50,372 nt of DNA from Patescibacteria group bacterium. Lineage in GTDB: Bacteria > Patescibacteriota > JABMPQ01. The stretch is taken from the NCBI GenBank assembly GCA_018818965.1, contig JAHJQX010000036.1, positions 1-50,372 of the forward strand, written 5' to 3'. The translations under genes and the position numbers were made by a program. Below, piece after piece: positions 44,733 through 50,372 of the stretch. How positions within the stretch are numbered: position 1 is the stretch's first letter; each line of letters begins with the position of its first letter. Below the pieces are notes generated by a model. It did not search any database. It saw only the letters and a program-made list of their open reading frames with translations, and had not been told where the DNA came from.

Positions 44733-45938
44733 CTAAGAATTTTTACTGCTGCAGTCTAAACAAACTCCAGCGTGAGGCAGTGCTTCCAGCCTTTCGGGTT
44801 TAATATCTTTACCACATTTTTCACACTGACCATATTTTCCCTGCTTTATTCTGTCCAAAGCCTTTCTCACATCACGCAGCTGTAATTCTAGCGTAGCTTC
44901 CAGAGACAATTTATTCTGGTAGTTCGATACTTCCGTCGCCTCGTTGGAAATATCCATCACTTCACCGTCAAAGTTTTCGAACTGGGCGTCATAATCATCT
45001 TTTAAGTTCTTGTCTTTTTTGGCAATTTTAGACAACTGGTTTTTCAGAATCTGCTTTTTGTTTTCTAGTTTTCCCTTTAACTCAGTTATTTTTTCTTCGT
45101 TCATCTTTTTATTATCCTTTCTATTTATTAGAGGAATATTATTAGTGTAGTCCTTTTGCACTCGCCAACTTAATCCTATTATACCGCATATTAATAGAAT
45201 TAGGCTAGAGAAATGGGCACTAGTGATATCAACGGTTCCTAGAGTAAAAAAAATCTTGGCTGGCACCCGGACAAATTCGATAAAAAACCTAGTTAAAGCT
45301 ATCAGAGACAACCCGAGAAAAAATCCAGCCCCAGAGAAAGTAAAAACACCTCTCGTCCCCTTTAGGCGCCACTGGGATAATATAAACAAGATAACCCCAA
45401 CTGATAGATAAGCTAGAAATTCGTAAATCTGGGTGGGATGTCGGATAATATCTTCACCGCGGATAAAAAAGTTAACGCCCCAAGGTAGACTTGTAGCCCG
45501 CCCGATATCTAGCCCGGAGAAAAAGCTACCCAACATACCCACAGCGTGGCCAAAGCTAACCGAGATCATGGCGGCATCAAGCCAACCCCATAATTGACGT
45601 CGTTCGCGCGTCCAAAGCCAGAGTACGGCGGTAGCTGTTCCTACTACTAGTCCTCCAGAAAATACCACCCCTCCTTGCCAAAATTTCACGATTTCCCAAG
45701 GTTGGCTTATAAAAAAAGACCAGTACAGCAAAACATACCCCAAACGAGCGCCAACCAAACCCAATAAAATAATCCAAAATACGTTATCCAAAATATGTCT
45801 CGTTTCCAGCTGATGCCGTCTCAATTCTAAATAGAGAATTAGGATGCCGAGAATAATCGCTAACAGCAAAAACACTCCATAGAAATAAATGGCAAAGGTG
45901 TGACCGTAAATAGAAAATGTGATTAATTCGGGGAACAT
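44733..45938 (-). CDS. lgt: Prolipoprotein diacylglyceryl transferase (Lgt) fused in frame to a TraR/DksA-type zinc-finger protein
   Basis: 401 residues in one open frame. Residues 1-265 are Lgt: several membrane helices, the GGVVFSGGLVVGTATAV loop, LPWGVNFFIRGEDIIRHPTQ, IYEFLAYLSVG and FFIEFVRVPAKIF. Lgt moves diacylglycerol from phosphatidylglycerol to the lipobox cysteine. The His of the usual FHGG motif is Ser here (FSGG). Residues 279-401 are a TraR/DksA-like protein: coiled coil (EEKITELKGKLENKKQILKN) and zinc finger CEKCGKDIKPERLEALPHAG with CLDC. An internal ATG at 45102-45104 has an AAGGAT site 9 bases upstream, so the zinc-finger part may also be made alone (44733-45104). A real fusion, a missed stop from a sequence error, or overlapping translation are all possible. 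Confidence 0.85.
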   Translation of the reverse strand: MFPELITFSIYGHTFAIYFYGVFLLLAIILGILILYLELRRHQLETRHILDNVFWIILLGLVGARLGYVLLYWSFFISQPWEIVKFWQGGVVFSGGLVVGTATAVLWLWTRERRQLWGWLDAAMISVSFGHAVGMLGSFFSGLDIGRATSLPWGVNFFIRGEDIIRHPTQIYEFLAYLSVGVILFILSQWRLKGTRGVFTFSGAGFFLGLSLIALTRFFIEFVRVPAKIFFTLGTVDITSAHFSSLILLICGIIGLSWRVQKDYTNNIPLINRKDNKKMNEEKITELKGKLENKKQILKNQLSKIAKKDKNLKDDYDAQFENFDGEVMDISNEATEVSNYQNKLSLEATLELQLRDVRKALDRIKQGKYGQCEKCGKDIKPERLEALPHAGVCLDCSSKNS

Positions 45939-45940
45939 AT

Positions 45941-45999
45941 TTCTGGTTGGATTTAAGTCAAATTTACTTTATCACAATTTTTTTATAGTTCAACCAGAA
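45941..45999 (-). promoter_or_regulatory. lgt promoter flanked by a 9-bp inverted repeat
   Basis: On the minus strand TTGAAC (45988-45993), a 16-base spacer and TAAAGT (45966-45971). The arms ttctggttg (45941-45949) and caaccagaa (45991-45999) are perfect and enclose the promoter, one overlapping the -35 and the other next to the ATG. Confidence 0.5.
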
Positions 46000-46000
46000 T

Positions 46001-46028
46001 AAAAACTGCCCGCGAAGGGCAGTTTTTT
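46001..46028. terminator. Terminator of the subtilase gene (bidirectional shape)
   Basis: A perfect 10-bp stem pairs aaaactgccc (46002-46011) with gggcagtttt (46017-46026) around gcgaa. On the minus strand it runs into tttttattc, 16 bases past the subtilase stop. Confidence 0.85.
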
Positions 46029-46041
46029 AGGAATACGTTAC

Positions 46042-49000
46042 TTAATTTTGCCATCTTCCCCCAACGACATCTATCCCTCCCCGAAAATTACTGCCGTAAG
46101 CCAAAAAGTTAACAGAGGTCATAGGATAATACATCTCAAAAGCTCTGACGTGAGGACCACCAGTATTACCAGCACCCGTTACAATTTCAGCCTCACCGTC
46201 ACTGTCAACATCAACTAAATCCACATTGGCTCCACTCATTACTCCTCGAGAGTACGCCCGGAAAGAAGTAATTACTGTTTTCTGATTATCATAACGATAA
46301 ACTTTCACCCAAGCTTCACCATTGGCCAACTGAGAAACAGCAATCTCATCTTTGCCATCGCCATCAACATCGCCAGCCGCCACGTCAACACCGGTACGCG
46401 AGTCAGGATGGAAAGCAAAGAATTGGATTGGTTTGACATTGCCATCCGATTCAAACACTCTAATTTGGGGACCGCCACCGGTACCGGCTCCAACAATAAT
46501 CTCATCTCGACCGTCAGCGTCGATATCACCAGTTGTCACTCTGGTACCCCCTTTGAAATTTCTACTGTAAGCAAAGTAGTTTAAGTTGATAGAATCTCCC
46601 CTACCATTAAAAGCTCTTATCTGCGGACCGCCACCGGGACCAGCACCAGTAATAATGTTTATCTCATTGGGCGTAGCTTGAGCTTCTGACACGGTAACCC
46701 CAGAAGTATAATTTAAAGAACCATCGAAGGAAAAGATAGAATAGAAGTAAGTAGCGCCATTAACTAAACCAGTATCAAGATAAGATGTCCCCGCTCCTTG
46801 ATACACAACAACACCATCCTGAGCATTGGCAGGATGACTGCCTTCTTGGCGGTTGATCCTCACCCCAGCAAAATCAGCATCGGATGGATTATTCCAGTTA
46901 AGCAATATTTTACCATCAAGCGGTGTGATCTTAAGACCGCTAACCACACCGGGAGGTTTGGTGTCGCCGCTAATCGGACCAGCCGTTTCGTAGACACCGC
47001 TAGAATATTCTCCCACTTCATTGTAAGAGAAAGCTCCATAGTAATAAGTTGTCTCAGTAGCTAACCCAGTATCTACGTGGAATGTGTCCTGACCACGATA
47101 AACTTCAGTGCCGTCTTCCGGCCCTTGGGGATTCCCACTCTCTTTCCTGACAATTTTGACGCCGCTGAAATTAGGATCATCGGGATTAGCCCAAGTCAAA
47201 ACCGCTTGTCCATTACCAGCGCTCAAACGGAAGTCAGAAATCGTGGCTGGGATGCCAGCTTGCGGGGTAGCATTACCACCCGTTCCCGAAGAATAATTGG
47301 GCACTTCATCGTAGCTAAACACAGCATAGTAGTAGGTTGTCCCGTTAGTAAGACCTGTATCAAGATGTGAGGTGCCATGACCATCATATATTGTAGAACC
47401 ATCCGTGACGCTCTGAGGAACGTTTTCTTCTTTTCTGACAACCTTCACCCCAACAAAATCATTAGTAGTAGGATTAGTCCAAGACAATTGGACCTGTCCA
47501 TTACTCGCCTCCAGACTAAGACGAGAGATGCTCCCGGGAGCAGTAGTATCGGGTGCCGTAGAGAAAACTACTGCTCTGGTTTGGTTAATGTTTATTCCAT
47601 CCGTGACATCTCGGGCGGAAATTATCGAAGTACCTGCTTGGGTAGAAGTGATGTTGGCTAAAAACTTACCCTCAGAGTTAGTGTGAGTTTGGAGAGGAAT
47701 AATAGTATCAGCATTTCTATTTGAGTTAAGAGATACTTCTTTGCCAGAAACAGGTATATTATAAATATTCTTTAAAGTTACGGTGATCGTACCATATTGG
47801 CCTAAATATATAGAAGAAGAATCTATTCCCACGATAGAATACGAAGCACTCACTGCCGAAGGTTCTCCTCCTAAGGCAGCTAGGGCGTTAATGCGGCCAT
47901 GGCCAAAATACGGGTCAAAGCCGATATCCCCCAGATCGTCAGCCGTGGTTTCCAATACCTGTTCAACTTCTTGGTTGGTGTAATTAGGGCTTTCTGACCA
48001 AATAAGGGCGGCTGCCCCGGCTACGTGAGGACAAGCCATTGATGTTCCGCTTGCTCTAGTATATTTATCACCAACAGCTGATCCCATCGAAGTACCAACT
48101 GCTTTTAAAGATAGAATATCCACTCCAGGAGCGGCTACATCTACCTCATCGCCGTAGTTAGAAAATGAGGCTCTACTGTCAGTATAATCAGTGGCGGCCA
48201 CCGTGATAACATTCTCCATGCCGGCGGGCTGGTAATCACTAGTATCCCAATTGCTATTTCCGGCAGCGGCCACAAACACTGTCCCTTTACTATAAGCATA
48301 ATTAATAGCATCTTGGAGAGTTTGTGAGCGCCCCCAACCTCCCCAGCTATTACTTAAAACATCAGCTCCATTGTCAGCTGCATACTTGATAGAGAGGGCG
48401 GCATCGGAGAGCCAACCAGAACCATTTGCCCCGAGAAATTTTACTCCCATTATCTGGCTATTCCAGGAGGTTCCAGCCACGCCTTTGTTATTGTTAGTGA
48501 CGGCGGCGATAGTTCCCGAACAATGAGTGCCGTGACCATGATCATCGATCGGGTCAGCGTCACCATTATAAAAATCGTAGCCGTAAACGTCATCGACATA
48601 GCCATTGCCATCGTCATCAATGCCATTACTCGCCACCTCATCCGTATTAGCCCAAATATTATCCGCCAGATCTTCATGATTATAATCAACTCCAGTATCA
48701 ATAACGGCGACTACTACGTCAGCACTACCGACATTAACATCCCAGGCATATTCGGCACTGATTTTCTTTAGCCCCCAAAGATCATCATAAGCTTGGCCCC
48801 AAGTGCCGGACGAACTTAGATAGGGATCATTGGGTGTGCGAGAAGTTTCTACTTTATAGTTAGGTTCGGCATATTCTATGGCTGGATCATTTTTATACTC
48901 TGTAACAATCCTTTGGACATCCGCTTCTTCTGGAAAACTAATTTTATAAACAGTCGACAAATCTGGACTAATAACGCCTTGGGGTAACTTTTCTTTCTTT

Positions 49001-49353
49001 TCAGAAGTGACGTTTTTCGCTTCATCCCCAAAAACCTTTTCTACTTTTTGAGCTTGGTTCTGCTGGCTGATTTCATCTACGGAAACTAGCCCCATCTTTT
49101 GAGGTTTGGCTTCCTTCTCCAGCTGACCTTTGACGGCGGGCTTAAATTTAACGATAACTTCTCCAGGAATATATTCTAACACTCCCTGTCCCTCTGGCGA
49201 AGACGCCGCGGGATTATTATTAATATCATTCATCGTCCCTAAAAGTAGAAGACTAACCAAAAATCCAGCTAGCCCGGTAACTACCAGTGTTTGTGAAAAA
49301 AACACAGCTCTCGGCTTCTTTGATGAAGATTTGTTAGTTTTTGGCTGTGACAT
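46042..49353 (-). CDS. Large secreted subtilisin-like serine protease (S8) with Ig-like, FnIII-like and FG-GAP repeats
   Basis: 1103 residues. An N-terminal membrane/signal helix (about 22-42) is followed by a propeptide (about 55-170, VLEYIPGEVIVKFKP through AIEYAEPNYKVE). The S8 catalytic triad is complete: Asp in VVVAVIDTGVDYNHEDL (about 219), His in DHGHGTHCSGTIAA (about 277), Ser in SGTSMACPHVAGAAALIWS (about 439). The Ca-loop-like NGIDDDGNGYVDDVYGYDF lies between Asp and His. Next come a bacterial Ig-like domain (about 500-595), three FnIII-like repeats each with a TGL-TYYY type motif (about 605-895), and four FG-GAP-like units (ITGAGPGGGPQIRAF, DIDADGRDEIIVGAG). It is monocistronic with its own promoter and terminator. 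It is probably exported and wall- or surface-associated; substrates are unknown. Confidence 0.93.
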   Translation of the reverse strand: MSQPKTNKSSSKKPRAVFFSQTLVVTGLAGFLVSLLLLGTMNDINNNPAASSPEGQGVLEYIPGEVIVKFKPAVKGQLEKEAKPQKMGLVSVDEISQQNQAQKVEKVFGDEAKNVTSEKKEKLPQGVISPDLSTVYKISFPEEADVQRIVTEYKNDPAIEYAEPNYKVETSRTPNDPYLSSSGTWGQAYDDLWGLKKISAEYAWDVNVGSADVVVAVIDTGVDYNHEDLADNIWANTDEVASNGIDDDGNGYVDDVYGYDFYNGDADPIDDHGHGTHCSGTIAAVTNNNKGVAGTSWNSQIMGVKFLGANGSGWLSDAALSIKYAADNGADVLSNSWGGWGRSQTLQDAINYAYSKGTVFVAAAGNSNWDTSDYQPAGMENVITVAATDYTDSRASFSNYGDEVDVAAPGVDILSLKAVGTSMGSAVGDKYTRASGTSMACPHVAGAAALIWSESPNYTNQEVEQVLETTADDLGDIGFDPYFGHGRINALAALGGEPSAVSASYSIVGIDSSSIYLGQYGTITVTLKNIYNIPVSGKEVSLNSNRNADTIIPLQTHTNSEGKFLANITSTQAGTSIISARDVTDGININQTRAVVFSTAPDTTAPGSISRLSLEASNGQVQLSWTNPTTNDFVGVKVVRKEENVPQSVTDGSTIYDGHGTSHLDTGLTNGTTYYYAVFSYDEVPNYSSGTGGNATPQAGIPATISDFRLSAGNGQAVLTWANPDDPNFSGVKIVRKESGNPQGPEDGTEVYRGQDTFHVDTGLATETTYYYGAFSYNEVGEYSSGVYETAGPISGDTKPPGVVSGLKITPLDGKILLNWNNPSDADFAGVRINRQEGSHPANAQDGVVVYQGAGTSYLDTGLVNGATYFYSIFSFDGSLNYTSGVTVSEAQATPNEINIITGAGPGGGPQIRAFNGRGDSINLNYFAYSRNFKGGTRVTTGDIDADGRDEIIVGAGTGGGPQIRVFESDGNVKPIQFFAFHPDSRTGVDVAAGDVDGDGKDEIAVSQLANGEAWVKVYRYDNQKTVITSFRAYSRGVMSGANVDLVDVDSDGEAEIVTGAGNTGGPHVRAFEMYYPMTSVNFLAYGSNFRGGIDVVGGRWQN

Positions 49354-49398
49354 GTTTTTTTGTTTTGATTTTTTAAGAGAAACCTTAATATTTCTTTT

Positions 49399-49427
49399 AT
49401 TATAGCATATTTTGAACTCTGAGTCAA
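49399..49427 (-). promoter_or_regulatory. Promoter of the subtilase gene
   Basis: On the minus strand TTGACT (49422-49427), a 17-base spacer and a perfect TATAAT (49399-49404), 45 bases before the ATG. Confidence 0.85.
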
Positions 49428-49510
49428 AGATAAAACAAGACCGTTATCAGCAATTTTGTTTATTTCCCCTAGACCCAGCTATCGTTGTTATATAAAATAC
49501 TCTTATAAGG

Positions 49511-49583
49511 GGGCCCGTAGCTCAGTGGTTAGAGCACTCGGCTCATAACCGATTTGTCGGAGGTTCAAATCCTCCCGGGCCCA
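49511..49583 (+). tRNA. tRNA with CAT anticodon (tRNA-Met elongator, or lysidine-type tRNA-Ile2)
   Basis: 73 bases without an encoded CCA. The acceptor stem is gggcccg (49511-49517) with cgggccc (49576-49582) and discriminator A. The D arm is gctcagtggttagagc, the anticodon loop ctCATaa sits on a tcgg/ccga stem, and the T arm is ggaggttcaaatcctcc. G1-C72 pairing and an anticodon stem without three G-C pairs argue against initiator tRNA. Elongator Met and CAU-type Ile2 cannot be separated by eye with certainty. Confidence 0.9.
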
Positions 49584-49671
49584 TTGAATGATTAACTATC
49601 TAAGTGATAAAGTTTTAGGTTCTCACCCTACGGGTGACCACCCGTAGGGTGGAAATCCTCCCGGGCCCATT
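49567..49671. repeat. Direct repeat of the tRNA 3' end (19 bp, two copies)
   Basis: aaatcctcccgggcccatt occurs at 49567-49585 (the 3' T-arm strand and acceptor of the tRNA plus two bases) and again at 49653-49671. The 67 bases between include the hairpin at 49624-49651. Such a duplication is what integration into a tRNA 3' end leaves, though no integrase is present. Confidence 0.85.
49624..49651. repeat. Perfect 11-bp inverted repeat between the tRNA 3'-end copies
   Basis: caccctacggg (49624-49634) pairs with cccgtagggtg (49641-49651) around the six-base loop tgacca. It resembles a REP-type palindrome and abuts the second tRNA-end copy. Confidence 0.7.
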
Positions 49672-49674
49672 TAA

Positions 49675-49706
49675 AAAACCACCTCGAGATCGAGATGGTT
49701 TTTTTA
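49675..49706 (-). terminator. Terminator of the partial repeat-protein gene
   Basis: On the minus strand aaaccatctcg pairs with cgaggtggttt (one G-U wobble) around a four-base loop and is followed by ttttt. The wobble is only allowed on the minus strand, which fits the gene ending at 49727. Confidence 0.75.
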
Positions 49707-49726
49707 TTATATCTATTTTTTATAAT

Positions 49727-50372
49727 TTATGGCTTGTAAGTAACAAATTGAAAACCTGTCTGTTGGCCAGAGGTTCCGCCATCATCCATAAAGTCTATAT
49801 CAAGCTTGCCATTGCCATGACTTACCATGCCAAAATAATTATTAGAAATAGGAGTAACAACAGTGACATATTCTTGAGATATATAATTTTCCCCATCAAT
49901 TGTAATCTCATAATATTGCCCTCCTGCCTGCCAAGTCACCGTTATGTTTGAAGTGGCCGCAGTAATAGTGCCATCACTGGCAACACTGCCATAAGCAATA
50001 GGTAAATTAGCTCCGCCCGTACCATTGATTTTAGCAGGGGTGACACTGTCATCTACTAGATCAGCCGTAGCAATCGTCCCATCCACAATCTTAGCTGAGG
50101 TGACAGCCGAATCAGCAATCTTGGCAGTAGTCACAGCCGAGTCAGCTAGGTCAGCGGCGGCTATCGTCCCATCTAAGATGTTAGTAGAAGTAACGATGCC
50201 TGTGCCTGTAAGCCCTGACGTTGCTACTGTGCCCGCAAAGTAACCGTTCTTGAAATTGTAGGTTGAGGTTCCCAGGTCATAGGTATTGTTGGTCTGGGGT
50301 CTAATAGTATCAGCTAGTTTAAGAGGATTATCTCCACCTACTTCGGTACGATAGATCTCACCATCTATTCTA
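49727..50372 (-). CDS. C-terminal part of a tail-fibre/adhesin-like repeat protein (5' end outside window)
   Basis: The frame runs from the right edge (50371) to TAA at 49727-49729, about 214 residues, and has no start within the window; a GTG at 50134 is internal. Visible features: a segment like those in S74-type tail-fibre proteins (YDLGTSTYNFKNGYFAGTVA), then four or five degenerate 10-12 residue repeats of the type AADLADSAVTTAKIADSAVT, then a beta-rich C-terminal domain (SNITVTWQAGGQYYEITIDG; KLDIDFMDDGGTSGQQTGFQ). Repeats of this kind form trimeric stalks in fibres and adhesins. Function is inferred from repeat style only. Confidence 0.7.
   Translation of the reverse strand, partial: RIDGEIYRTEVGGDNPLKLADTIRPQTNNTYDLGTSTYNFKNGYFAGTVATSGLTGTGIVTSTNILDGTIAAADLADSAVTTAKIADSAVTSAKIVDGTIATADLVDDSVTPAKINGTGGANLPIAYGSVASDGTITAATSNITVTWQAGGQYYEITIDGENYISQEYVTVVTPISNNYFGMVSHGNGKLDIDFMDDGGTSGQQTGFQFVTYKP

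Noticed and set aside
49511-49583. Initiator tRNA-fMet
   Set aside because: The first pair is G-C rather than mismatched, and the anticodon stem lacks the three G-C pairs typical of initiators.
49511-49671. attL/attR of an intact integrated element
   Set aside because: The copies are only 67 bases apart and no integrase is in the window; kept as a repeat and possible scar only.
1-50372. UGA recoded as glycine (Gracilibacteria-type code)
   Set aside because: TGA ends uvrA and radA at the expected lengths, and no gene needs in-frame TGA read-through.
1-50372. CRISPR array or insertion sequence
   Set aside because: No regularly spaced repeats and no transposase-like frame were found; the repeats seen are isolated palindromes and protein-coding low complexity.

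Overview
The window looks like chromosomal DNA of a Patescibacteria (CPR) bacterium, probably of the Parcubacteria side. The evidence is a stripped-down type IV secretion-like operon with VirB4, PrgI and T4SS-pilin proteins and many long CPR-style surface proteins, moderate AT-richness, few Shine-Dalgarno sites, and an RpoC with a lysine-rich insertion. TGA is used as a stop (for example uvrA and radA), so the code is the standard bacterial one and not the UGA-Gly code of Gracilibacteria. The phylum call is inference from gene content; no 16S gene is present.

Layout. 1-10.4 kb: the C-terminal end of an FG-GAP-like repeat protein, tsaD, then on the minus strand rpoB-rpoC with a promoter, a possible leader attenuator and a terminator, followed by ruvA and a FemAB-type peptidyltransferase. 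10.6-11.3 kb: a self-contained, GC-rich, cysteine-rich lipoprotein cassette with its own promoter, RBS and terminator. 11.3-16.7 kb: uvrA overlapping a nucleotidyltransferase gene, convergent with radA. 16.7-36.0 kb: one minus-strand transcription unit of 14 genes, from a near-consensus promoter at 35994-36022 to a terminator at 16670-16705. It encodes a membrane-anchored TSP3-repeat protein, a secreted protein, VirB6/TrbL, an unknown protein, PrgI, a TraC-like protein, VirB4, a lipoprotein, an acidic membrane protein, a 1220-residue surface protein, and two 'pilin + beta-propeller' pairs. The second pilin is fused to an NlpC/P60 peptidase. 36.0-42.5 kb: rsmA/ksgA, a UbiA-family prenyltransferase with a long extra membrane domain, pcrA/uvrD, and a LysM-CHAP peptidoglycan hydrolase behind an elaborate structured leader. 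42.5-46 kb: a lipoprotein-maturation operon (lgt fused in frame to a TraR/DksA zinc finger, lspA, comM, and a 51-residue gene). 46-50.4 kb: a large secreted subtilase, a tRNA with CAT anticodon whose 3' end is duplicated nearby, and a partial tail-fibre-like repeat protein.

How it fits together. Lgt and LspA would mature the lipoproteins seen at 10.7 and 25.8 kb. The VirB4 ATPase, VirB6 channel, PrgI and two pilins could build an envelope-spanning machine. The NlpC/P60 pilin, the LysM-CHAP hydrolase and FemAB would cut or build the wall around it. There is no VirD4, relaxase, VirB11 or VirB8/9/10 core in the complete operon, so ordinary conjugation is unlikely. This reduced apparatus with its pilin-hydrolase fusion and repeated pilin-propeller modules is the best candidate here for an under-described system.
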